Below are positions 1 to 7,353 of a stretch of DNA of 64,000 bases, piece after piece. Location: positions 1 to 64,000 of the forward strand of contig DATKUY010000039.1 of assembly GCA_035530375.1 (NCBI GenBank), written 5' to 3'. Position 1 is the stretch's first letter, and every line of letters begins with the position of its first letter. Origin of the DNA: Sulfuricella sp035530375 (GTDB taxonomy: Bacteria; Pseudomonadota; Gammaproteobacteria; Burkholderiales; Sulfuricellaceae). A program made the translations under genes and the position numbers. The notes under the pieces were generated by a model. The model worked only from the letters and a program-made list of their open reading frames with translations. It was not told the DNA's origin and searched no databases.

Positions 1-585
1 GGCACGGTGCTGTGCTTCATCCTGTTTGTCTGCACGGCGATGATTTACGCCTGCCTGAAATTCCTGCAGGAATGGCATAGCCCCCTTACGGTGGTGAACT
101 ACCTGCTTCTGGGCAGCGCTTCCGGCTTTACCCTGGCGACGGCCTATTCGGTCTATGCCGCGCCCGACCTGGTGGGGTTCTACGGCAAATGGGCAATGGT
201 GATCACCCTGCTGGCGCTGGTGACGCGCGCTGCATCGCTGGTGCGTAACGCCCGCCTGAAACCGAAATCCACCCTGCAATCGGCGATAGGCGTGCGCCAT
301 AACAAAATTGCACAACAATCGCAGGGGTTCATGGGCGGCTCGTTCAACACCCGGGAATTCTTCCACGGCAAGGGGATAAGCTTGCTGCGCTCGGTCAAAT
401 GGATATTCCTGGTGACGGTGTTCGCGCTGCCCTTGCTGCTCCTGGCCAGCGGGCTTTCCACTTCCGCGACGGTGTTGCTGTCCGCCGCTTTTCTGGTTCA
501 ATATGCGGGATTGCTCGCCGAACGCTGGTTTTTTTTCGCTCAGGCCAATCACCCGCAAAACCTGTATTACCAGGCTATCTCCTGA
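1..585 (+). CDS. DmsC-like membrane anchor subunit, 5' truncated
   Basis: The reading frame is open from the first base, so the true start lies outside the window and only about 194 C-terminal residues are seen. The protein is very hydrophobic, with around five predicted membrane helices separated by a basic loop (roughly residues 80-125). This resembles the C-terminal half of DmsC-type anchors, which hold a molybdopterin oxidoreductase with its Fe-S subunit at the cytoplasmic membrane and pass quinol electrons to it. The catalytic and Fe-S subunits would be expected upstream, outside the window, so the substrate cannot be named. It ends in TGA. The gap to the next gene is about 200 bases and holds no gene. 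The family call rests on overall similarity; another polytopic quinol-oxidising anchor remains possible. Confidence 0.72.
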   Translation, partial: GTVLCFILFVCTAMIYACLKFLQEWHSPLTVVNYLLLGSASGFTLATAYSVYAAPDLVGFYGKWAMVITLLALVTRAASLVRNARLKPKSTLQSAIGVRHNKIAQQSQGFMGGSFNTREFFHGKGISLLRSVKWIFLVTVFALPLLLLASGLSTSATVLLSAAFLVQYAGLLAERWFFFAQANHPQNLYYQAIS

Positions 586-793
586 CTTCGCCATCGCACG
601 GAGACGTCATGGCGAATTTTCCTGGCCCTGCCTGTTCCGATTCTCGCCAGGAGTGCATGGTGAACAGCACCGCGATCATCGGCGACCAGGGTGCGATCCC
701 GGCGGACACGAACCCCCAGGGCTATTGCCACATCCATCGAGCACCGATACTATCCGGAAAGGATAAATCTGCCCGACAACAAGGGAATACCCA

Positions 794-1909
794 ATGGCAA
801 ACCTGCAAGCACTGACCCAGCCCAAGATCGAAGATCGCGAGTCTTTCGAGGAATACCAGGACAACCTCAAGGATCTCGCTCCCCAGATTGAGCAGGACGT
901 GGCCCGGCTCAAACAGTCTCCCGCCGACCCGGTGATCCTGTCCAACCTGTTTCGCACCCTGCACAACATCAAGGGGGATGCAGCCTTATGCAAGGTGGAA
1001 ATCGGCGTGATTATCAGCCACCCGCTCGAAACCCTGCTGGGGCGGGTGCGATCAGGCGAGCTGGGGTTTACCGAATTGCTCGGCGAAATGATTCTGCTGA
1101 CAATAGACCGTCTGGAGCTGGCCGTGGAAACGATGGCCGGGGGCAAGCCGCTCGCCAACTTGCAGCTCGTCAAGCTGGTGGAGGGCCTGGAAAGGCTGAG
1201 TAAAGTCCAGCAGAACCAGATGGATGCGATGATCAGCGACATCATCGAATTGGTTACCAGCTTCCGCCCCGTCGTCATCGGGGCGGAAGTCGAAACCGGC
1301 AAAGTGGAGCAATCCGCGATTCCCCGCGCCCAGAATGAAATCGCTGCGGACCTGCGCTTCTTCCGCTCGCTGGCACAACAGCTCGAAAGCCGTTCCCCCC
1401 ATTTTCGCGGCCGCACCGTCCGCACGCTGCACCTTGCCCTGGCCACCAACCGGGCCGCAGGCAAACCGGTCGATCCGGTGCAGTTGGAGGCCGCCATCTA
1501 CATGCACGATATCGGCATGACGCTCCTGCCCGAGTCGGTCTGGCTCCTCAAATCGGGGAAGCTCAGCGAGGGCGACAAGGAAGCCCTGCATGCCCACCCC
1601 GGCTTCAGCGCGGGCCTGCTGGAGCGCATGGCAAACTGGAAGGCTGCCGCAGAAATGGTGGCGCAGCACCATGAAATGTCCGACGGCGCGGGCTACCCGG
1701 CCGGACTGATGGCCGACCAGATCTGCGCCGGCGCCAAAATCCTGGCCATGGTGGACGCCTTCGAAGCGGTGATGCTGAAACATGCCCACCGCGGCCAGAG
1801 CCGCTCCATGCTGCGCGCCATTGCGGAAGTCAATGCCTGCGACAACCAGTTCGCCGAAGAGTGGGTCGGCCCCTTCAATTCGGTGATCCGCCAGATGATC
1901 GGGGCTTGA
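794..1909 (+). CDS. Hpt domain fused to HD-GYP phosphodiesterase-like domain
   Basis: This 371-residue protein has an N-terminal Hpt-like helical bundle with the phosphoacceptor motif LHNIKGDA (His57), then a linker, then an HD-GYP domain from about residue 180. Visible HD-GYP motifs are HDIG (238-241), HPGFSAG (268-274), HHE (292-294), DGAGYP (297-302) and a later Asp at 321. HD-GYP proteins hydrolyse cyclic di-GMP. The usual Lys after HDIG is Met here, and the domain is coupled to Hpt rather than to a receiver, so it may take phosphate from a hybrid kinase or may be a binding protein. The start ATG is preceded by a weak purine run. The DUF3820 gene begins just after the stop. Domain calls are firm; enzyme activity is inferred. 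Confidence 0.88.
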   Translation: MANLQALTQPKIEDRESFEEYQDNLKDLAPQIEQDVARLKQSPADPVILSNLFRTLHNIKGDAALCKVEIGVIISHPLETLLGRVRSGELGFTELLGEMILLTIDRLELAVETMAGGKPLANLQLVKLVEGLERLSKVQQNQMDAMISDIIELVTSFRPVVIGAEVETGKVEQSAIPRAQNEIAADLRFFRSLAQQLESRSPHFRGRTVRTLHLALATNRAAGKPVDPVQLEAAIYMHDIGMTLLPESVWLLKSGKLSEGDKEALHAHPGFSAGLLERMANWKAAAEMVAQHHEMSDGAGYPAGLMADQICAGAKILAMVDAFEAVMLKHAHRGQSRSMLRAIAEVNACDNQFAEEWVGPFNSVIRQMIGA

Positions 1910-1917
1910 AATGTTGC

Positions 1918-2148
1918 GTGAATCCTGAAGACTTGCAGCGCCTGGTTACCGTTGCCATGCCTTACGGCAAATACAAGGGCCGCCTGATTGCCGACTTGCC
2001 TGGACGGTACCTTAACTGGTTTGCCCGCACCGGTTTTCCAACCGGAGAAATCGGTCGGCTATTGGCGCTGATGCAGGAGCTGGATCACAACGGTTTGTCG
2101 CCTCTGCTCGACCCGCTCCGAAAAGACAAACTTGAAAAACACGATTGA
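1918..2148 (+). CDS. DUF3820 family small protein
   Basis: A 76-residue protein with the DUF3820 pattern MPYGKYKGRLIADLP followed by YLNWF and a C-terminal helix. The domain occurs alone and also in exonuclease-related proteins, but its function is not established. I chose the GTG at 1918, giving VNPEDLQRL, because the frame upstream of it overlaps the end of the HD-GYP gene and encodes nothing family-like. The gene begins 8 bases after the preceding stop, so the two are probably co-transcribed. A palindromic repeat with a T-tract follows and may act as a terminator shared with the convergent nosD. Confidence 0.8.
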   Translation: MNPEDLQRLVTVAMPYGKYKGRLIADLPGRYLNWFARTGFPTGEIGRLLALMQELDHNGLSPLLDPLRKDKLEKHD

Positions 2149-2154
2149 ATCCAA

Positions 2155-2229
2155 AAACCATTTTAGCCACGGATTAACATTGATAATCCGTGTATATCAA
2201 TGTCAATCCGTGGCTGAGCTGTTTTTTTT
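2155..2229. repeat. Family A palindromic repeat, copy 1
   Basis: The arms AGCCACGGATTAACATTGATA-like (2165-2185 and 2195-2215) are inverted repeats of 21 bases with one mismatch, flanked by an A-run on the left and a T8 run on the right. It lies between two convergent genes and could terminate both. The right arm overlaps the 3' end of nosD and encodes its last residues. Related copies are at 5496-5677, 6174-6305, 32859-32938 and 49451-49611. Confidence 0.85.
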
Positions 2230-3477
2230 AGGTTGAATCGCCGTTTTTTCAGATGTACCTAGCCGCCAGGCAGGCTTGTTGAATAATGGCGCTGGATCTC
2301 GCAGGATAAGATCCGGCGCGGAAAATGGCGCCAGCCGTTCAAGAAAATCCAGCAGTTCCAGCGCGGGAGAGTTGCGGAAAAAGCGCGCCATGGGAATTTC
2401 CATCCAGATTCGGTCGGTGTAGGCATAAAGTTCATAGGGGATATCGCCGATCCCGTCATGGTTGCGGTCGAAGCCTTGATAGTCATCCCAGTAATTGCCG
2501 CGAAAATCGTTGGCGAGCGCGTCACCGATGCCAAACATGGTGACATGGACAAGGTTGTTCTCGAAGCTGTTGCCATACACGGCATGACCGCCGCGCTCGC
2601 CGTAAAAACGGATGCCGATGGCATTGTGGGCAATGCGGTTGCCGCGCAACAGGATTCTGCCCGCGGCTTCGATCGGCGAATCGGCGAGAATGCCGACGGC
2701 GCAATGGACGATCTCATTGCCTTCCGCCACGCCCTCCTCGCTCATCTTGAAGGCCAGCCCCACGCCGCTCACGCCCAGCGAGTGGAATATCAGGTTGTGT
2801 CGAACCGACACCCGGTCGGAATTCAGCACAATGATCCCGGTGGCGGTTCGATAGAGCGAGTTGCGCTCGATCACGCTATCCGGCGAAAAAAACAGGTGGA
2901 TACCGTAGCGGCTGTTGCGGATGACGTTACCGACGATATGGTTGCGCGGCGAATTCATCAGCACGAGATCACGCGCCTGATCGATGTCGTTGCCTTCGAC
3001 CAGGTTGTCCATGCTGTACCAGAGGCGGATGCTCTCGCCCCGCATCGCCAGTTCCGCCGGTCTGGAACGGATGCGGTTGCGCCGCAGGATGTTGTGGTTG
3101 GCCCGTTTCAGGCTGATGCCGAACAGCGTGCCCTCGACCACGTTGTCCTCGATGCTGTTTTCATCGCCACTTAGCGCAATACCGGTGTCCAGCCGGTCGT
3201 GGGAATCACCGGAATTGGTCAGCCGTAAACCACGCACCACGGCGCCGCTGGCATTGATGATCAGCACCGAGCCGGTACCGCCGCCATCCACCGTGACCTT
3301 GCCGCCGCCATCGATGATGATCTGGCGCGAGATCGTTGCCGGTCCGGCATAGGTGCCCGGTTTGGGGCGCAAGGTCCCGCCGGCAGGCGTGGCGTCGATC
3401 AGTGCCTGAAACGAAGGGAAGGCTGCCGACGCAGTCAGGGGAAAAACCAGCAGCAGAAAAAACAGATTTTTGATCAC
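2203..3477 (-). CDS. nosD: NosD-like periplasmic right-handed beta-helix protein
   Basis: A 424-residue protein with a GTG start, a signal peptide (about residues 1-18, cleaved near ASA-AF) and a long series of parallel beta-helix repeats (N-x-I/V-x-x-N-x-I) of the NosD type. It ends in the NosD-typical stretch around GNYWDDYQGFDRNHDGIGD. NosD helps mature the copper centres of nitrous oxide reductase in the periplasm, with the NosF/NosY ABC transporter. None of nosZ, nosF, nosY, nosL or nosR is in this window, so this is an isolated copy. The last eight or so residues (KKNSSATD) come from the family A repeat, so the natural C-terminus has been replaced. It is convergent with the DUF3820 gene. 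Confidence 0.88.
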   Translation of the reverse strand: MIKNLFFLLLVFPLTASAAFPSFQALIDATPAGGTLRPKPGTYAGPATISRQIIIDGGGKVTVDGGGTGSVLIINASGAVVRGLRLTNSGDSHDRLDTGIALSGDENSIEDNVVEGTLFGISLKRANHNILRRNRIRSRPAELAMRGESIRLWYSMDNLVEGNDIDQARDLVLMNSPRNHIVGNVIRNSRYGIHLFFSPDSVIERNSLYRTATGIIVLNSDRVSVRHNLIFHSLGVSGVGLAFKMSEEGVAEGNEIVHCAVGILADSPIEAAGRILLRGNRIAHNAIGIRFYGERGGHAVYGNSFENNLVHVTMFGIGDALANDFRGNYWDDYQGFDRNHDGIGDIPYELYAYTDRIWMEIPMARFFRNSPALELLDFLERLAPFSAPDLILRDPAPLFNKPAWRLGTSEKTAIQPKKNSSATD

Positions 3478-3548
3478 AGGTAATCGGTAATTAGGACGAG
3501 CACCAATATAACAACATCTCCCTCATTATCCGCAATGAGAAACATCAA

Positions 3549-5447
3549 TCACTGCTTTCCTTCCAGTTCTTCCCAGCGCGCCAGCACCTTCAGCAGTTCT
3601 TCCTCGATCTCGGTATTGCGCGCCTGCAGGCGCTTTACCTCGCCGGGGTCGGTGCGGTAAAGCTCGCCGTCCGCCAGTTTCTCGCCGATGGTCTGCTGCT
3701 CCTGCTCCAGCGCCTCGATCTGCTTGGGCAGAGCTTCCAGCTCACGAACTTCCTTGAAGGAAAGCCGGGTTTTTGTCGCTGGCTTGGTCTCTGCCGCCTT
3801 CATCCTGGCGGCAGCGGCGGGTTTTTTCTCGGCTTCGGTTGCGGCGCGCGGCCGGCAGCGCAGCCAGTCCTCATAGCCGCCGGCATATTCGGCCAACCGG
3901 CCGTTGCCTTCGAAAGCGATAGTCGAGGTCACCACGTTGTCGAGGAACGTCCGGTCATGGCTCACCAGGAACAGGGTGCCGGAATATTCCAGCAACAGCT
4001 CTTCGAGCAGTTCCAGGGTTTCGATATCGAGGTCGTTGGTCGGCTCGTCCAGCACCAGCACGTTGGCGGGACGGGTGAACAGCCGTGCCAGCAGCAGGCG
4101 GTTGCGCTCGCCGCCGCTGAGGGAAGAAACCTTGGCGCGAGCCCGCTGCGGTGGAAAGAGGAAATCGCCGAGGTAGCTGATGACGTGTTTCTTCACCTCG
4201 CCGATTTCGATGAAGTCGTTGCCCTGGCTGATGGTGTCGATCAGCGTCGCGTCCTCGTCGAGCTGTTCGCGCATCTGGTCGAAGTAGGCGACGGCGAGCT
4301 TGGTGCCGCTCTTTACCGTGCCGGAATCGGGCTGCAACTCGCCCAGGATGAGCTTGAGCAGGGTAGTCTTGCCCGCGCCGTTCGGCCCGATCAGGCCGAT
4401 GCGGTCGCCGCGCATGATGCGCGTGGAAAAATCCCGGATGATGGGCTTGCCGCCGAAGGATTTCGAAACATGCTCCAGTTCCGCCACCAGCTTGCCGGAG
4501 CGATCTCCCGCATCGAGTGCGAGCCGGGCCTTGCCGGTCTGATTGATGCGTGCCGTATGCTCGCGCCGCAACTGCTCCAGCCGCCGCACGCGGCCTTCGT
4601 TGCGGGTGCGCCGGGCTTTGATACCCTGGCGTATCCACACTTCTTCCTGGGCCAGGACCTTGTCGAATTTTGCACTCTGCGTCTCTTCCGCTTCGAGCAT
4701 TTCCTGCTTCCTGCGCTGGAAGGCGGAGAAGTTGCCGGGGAAGCTGGCCAACTGCCCCCGATCCAGTTCGATGATGCGGGTGGCGACATTGTCGAGAAAG
4801 CGCCGGTCGTGGGTGACGAACAGCACGCCGCCGGCAAAGGACTTGAGCAGTTCCTCCAGCCATTCGATGGCGGCCAGATCCAGATGGTTGGTGGGTTCGT
4901 CCAGCACCAGCACATCCGGCTCGGCAACCAGCGCACGGGCCAGCGCCACGCGCTTTTTCCAGCCGCCGGAAAGCGACGAAACCAGGGCATCTTCAGGCAA
5001 GGCGAGGCGGCTCATCACCGCGTCGATGCGGCTTTGCTGGCGCCAGCCGTCGCGCGCTTCCAATTCGCCCTGCAAGTGTTGCATGCGCTCCAGCAACGCA
5101 TCGACGTCCGCGCCCTCTTCTCCCAGCGCGTGGGAAACCGCATGGTAATCGATCAGCAACTGGCTCAGGCCCACCAGCCCCTCGGCCACCGCTTCGAATA
5201 CCGTATGGCCGGGATCGAGCTGCGGCTCCTGCGGCACATAGGCCAGATTCAGCGCCGGAGCGCGCCACACCTTGCCGTCGTCGGGGAACGCCACGCCGGC
5301 AATGATCTTCAGCAGGCTCGATTTGCCGCCGCCGTTGCGACCGATCAGGCCGACCCGTTCGCCGGTGTCGAGCTGCAAATCCGCCTGATCCAGCAAGGGA
5401 TGGTGGCCATAGGCGAGGGAAACTTTTTCCAGTGTAACGACAGGCAT
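3549..5447 (-). CDS. uup: ABC-F family ATPase Uup
   Basis: A 632-residue protein with two ABC ATPase domains and no membrane segment. Domain 1 has Walker A GRNGGGKSS, signature LSGGWKKR and Walker B VLVLDEPTNHLD. Domain 2 has GPNGAGKTT, LSGGERNR and VLVLDEPTNDLD. A Lys/Ala-rich linker (about 530-555) leads to a C-terminal coiled coil (about 560-632), which distinguishes Uup from other ABC-F proteins. Uup acts in the cytoplasm on ribosomes or branched nucleic acid and affects precise excision of transposons in E. coli. The start ATG gives MPVVTLEKVSLAYG, the usual ABC-F N-terminus, without a clear Shine-Dalgarno sequence. A family A repeat separates it from the DksA-like gene upstream. Confidence 0.94.
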   Translation of the reverse strand: MPVVTLEKVSLAYGHHPLLDQADLQLDTGERVGLIGRNGGGKSSLLKIIAGVAFPDDGKVWRAPALNLAYVPQEPQLDPGHTVFEAVAEGLVGLSQLLIDYHAVSHALGEEGADVDALLERMQHLQGELEARDGWRQQSRIDAVMSRLALPEDALVSSLSGGWKKRVALARALVAEPDVLVLDEPTNHLDLAAIEWLEELLKSFAGGVLFVTHDRRFLDNVATRIIELDRGQLASFPGNFSAFQRRKQEMLEAEETQSAKFDKVLAQEEVWIRQGIKARRTRNEGRVRRLEQLRREHTARINQTGKARLALDAGDRSGKLVAELEHVSKSFGGKPIIRDFSTRIMRGDRIGLIGPNGAGKTTLLKLILGELQPDSGTVKSGTKLAVAYFDQMREQLDEDATLIDTISQGNDFIEIGEVKKHVISYLGDFLFPPQRARAKVSSLSGGERNRLLLARLFTRPANVLVLDEPTNDLDIETLELLEELLLEYSGTLFLVSHDRTFLDNVVTSTIAFEGNGRLAEYAGGYEDWLRCRPRAATEAEKKPAAAARMKAAETKPATKTRLSFKEVRELEALPKQIEALEQEQQTIGEKLADGELYRTDPGEVKRLQARNTEIEEELLKVLARWEELEGKQ

Positions 5448-5495
5448 AATGAGATAAAACCGAAACGCGGCGAAATCGCCTGGTGATAAATGAAC

Positions 5496-5677
5496 TTAAA
5501 AACGGCTTTTAACCACGGATGCACACGGATTGACACCGATAAAACAAATGGCTGCGCATAAGCCAGCTACCCGCTTAAGGGTGACCTATGTGCTTGACAC
5601 AATCCTTGGTAATCCGTGCACATCCGTGTCGCCTAGAGGCGCCTACTTTCGGTAATCCGTGGATAAACTGCTTTTTA
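5496..5677. repeat. Family A palindromic repeat, copy 2
   Basis: The outer arms, AAAAACGGCTTTTAACCACGG on the left and its inverted counterpart ending ATCCGTGG-ATAAACTGCTTTTTA on the right, enclose a variable centre of about 90 bases. The right end supplies the TAA stop (5675-5677) of the DksA-like gene, and the left end lies about 50 bases before the uup start. The gap 5448-5674 holds nothing else. Confidence 0.82.
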
Positions 5678-6070
5678 AAGCGATGGGTTACCTTCGTGAG
5701 CATAGGTTTTTTCGTGTACGGCCTGGCATGCCATACAGCGCACGGCGGTTGGATACACCAGCAGGCGCGCAAACGGAATGTCGGCTCCGCAATCGACGCA
5801 AGAGCCAAAATCACCTGCGGCGAGGCGACTGGACGCCACCTCGATTTCGCGCACCTCGATAACCTGCCGATCAACTATTGCCGCATCCATGTCGGCGATC
5901 AAATCCGCCACCGACTCATCTGCCAGATCGGTCACGCGGCCCGCCAGATCGATGTAATGCTGCTCGCCAGAACGCGCCAGTTCATCGCGAATTTCCTCGA
6001 GCAGCTGTCGATGGCGCTGTTCCAGGGCCTGCCTGATCTGTGCGGTTTCGTCAGCAGTAAAAGCAACCAT
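5675..6070 (-). CDS. DksA/TraR-type C4 zinc-finger protein
   Basis: A 131-residue protein with an N-terminal helical hairpin and a C-terminal C4 zinc finger: Cys91, Cys94, Cys112 and Cys115 in a C-x2-C-x17-C-x2-C arrangement. This is the DksA/TraR fold, which inserts into the RNA polymerase secondary channel. The Asp-rich turn (TDLADESVAD, about 47-57) may be the hairpin tip, though it does not match the DksA DxxDxA tip exactly. It is shorter than DksA, and it may be a second, specialised family member. A clear AGGAG lies before the ATG. Family A repeats lie on both sides of the gene, and its TAA stop falls in the end of one of them. Confidence 0.85.
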   Translation of the reverse strand: MVAFTADETAQIRQALEQRHRQLLEEIRDELARSGEQHYIDLAGRVTDLADESVADLIADMDAAIVDRQVIEVREIEVASSRLAAGDFGSCVDCGADIPFARLLVYPTAVRCMACQAVHEKTYAHEGNPSL

Positions 6071-6173
6071 ATTTCAAACTCCTCATAAAATTCCAGCGGA
6101 ACAGCCAAAAGCGTAATTTTATCACAGGGCACCGGGCTGCCGTTTTGTCATCGCCTGTCCGGTCCTAAAAACC

Positions 6174-6305
6174 GCGTTTACCCACAGATGAACACGGGTT
6201 AACACAGATAAAAACAAGGGGTTGTTGACGATTTTCGGCTCACCCGAAAAGTGATTACGAAGAGAAGATCAACTCTTTGATAATCCGTGGCTAATCTGCT
6301 TTTTA
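6174..6305. repeat. Family A palindromic repeat, copy 3
   Basis: The left end CCTAAAAACCGCGTTTA-CCC and the right end GGCTAATCTGCTTTTTA-TAGG are inverted versions of the same terminus, and each leads into CCACGGAT/CCACAGAT-type arms. The right end provides the TAA stop (6303-6305) of the AlkD-like gene. The rest of the gap 6071-6302 contains no recognisable gene. Confidence 0.82.
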
Positions 6306-7130
6306 TAGGTTTAAATTACGCTGCGCCCGCCGTGAAATATAGCGGCATGCCTGGTCATCCGGATGATCCAGGAACCACCCCCGGCACAGCGCCCCGACCC
6401 ATTCCGGCTGGCTCCTGGCGGCGTCGTTCAGCCAGTTGGCCACGGAATCCTGTACATAGCGGGCTTCGTCGCGGCGGCACGGCTCAAGCAAAGGCAGTCC
6501 GTGCCAGGGCTCCGCCTGCAACAGCGGAATGTGCTTTGCCCATACCCCGCGTGGCCGCGTAATCTCAACGGCGAAACGACGCAGATTGGCATCCGGCTCA
6601 GATGTCCAGCCGTTCAGCAGGGCGATCGCATCGAGCGGGGCGGCAGCGACAACCGGCCGCAACGCCAGCCAGGCCCATTCGCGTACGCCGAAATGGCGGT
6701 CTGCGGCCAGCGGCCTCATCGCCATGAATTTCTCCGAAAATCCCAGCTCCGGATGCAGGGCGATGGCAAAGCAGGCAAAACCCCGCACCGTATCGGCCGG
6801 GTGAGCGGTTAGCTGCCGCAGCGCCTGCGTGCTGCCGAATGCGCCGTTCTCGCCCAGCACCCGGCCAGCCAGTTCCATGCGCTTCACCAGCCCATGCCCG
6901 GAAAAATCCCGACATGCCGCTTCACGCGCCAGCCCCGCCACATCGCCAGACCAGTCGCGCAACGTTTCCGGCAGCACAACGGCAAAATCCATCGCCGCCT
7001 GCTCGGTCAGGGTCGCCGTTTCGATTTTACCGCGATTGAGAAGCGCGACCAGTTCGGGCGGAATATCGCGAAACCGGACATACCCCTTCCGCCCCGGCGC
7101 AAATTGGCGGCTGTAATCGATTTTTTCCAT
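6303..7130 (-). CDS. AlkC/AlkD-like DNA alkylation repair protein
   Basis: A 275-residue all-alpha protein with the HEAT-like repeat character of the AlkC/AlkD DNA glycosylase family. The most telling segment is near the C-terminus, YVQDSVANWLNDAARSQPEW, where family members carry V-x-x-S-V-A-N-x-L-N-D. Such enzymes remove N3- or N7-alkylated purines without flipping the base. I cannot place the catalytic Trp/Asp residues with certainty. The C-terminal residues NL and the stop lie at the edge of a family A repeat and may belong to it. It is transcribed with glgP upstream, across a family B repeat. Confidence 0.78.
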   Translation of the reverse strand: MEKIDYSRQFAPGRKGYVRFRDIPPELVALLNRGKIETATLTEQAAMDFAVVLPETLRDWSGDVAGLAREAACRDFSGHGLVKRMELAGRVLGENGAFGSTQALRQLTAHPADTVRGFACFAIALHPELGFSEKFMAMRPLAADRHFGVREWAWLALRPVVAAAPLDAIALLNGWTSEPDANLRRFAVEITRPRGVWAKHIPLLQAEPWHGLPLLEPCRRDEARYVQDSVANWLNDAARSQPEWVGALCRGWFLDHPDDQACRYISRRAQRNLNL

Positions 7131-7207
7131 CCGGTAATTTTAGCGTAAAACCACTATCTCACTTCGGCATCCCAGCAGTTAATGCTGCGGTTTTAAAAAC
7201 CCGGTTG

Positions 7208-7328
7208 AACCGCAGAGACGCAGAGGCGCAAAGAAAAAAACCATGAGTTACAGCATTACGCGACCTCATCCATTTGGAAAGATGGAAAATCTGGTGCACC
7301 CCATTTATTCCTCTGCGCCTCTGCGGTT
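7208..7328. repeat. Family B repeat, copy 1
   Basis: The left arm AACCGCAGAGACGCAGAGG and the right arm, its inverted form ending CCTCTGCGCCTCTGCGGTT, surround about 75 unrelated bases. It begins 25 bases downstream of the glgP stop. Other copies are at 27199-27269 and 57764-57833. The rest of the gap 7131-7353 appears empty. Confidence 0.85.
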
Positions 7329-7353
7329 AAGCAATTGCCGTTTTCATTTTCAG

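Noticed and set aside
399..815. A 138-residue frame overlapping the end of the DmsC-like gene
   Set aside because: It is out of frame with the clear membrane protein, has no family pattern, and its tail overlaps the start of the Hpt/HD-GYP gene.
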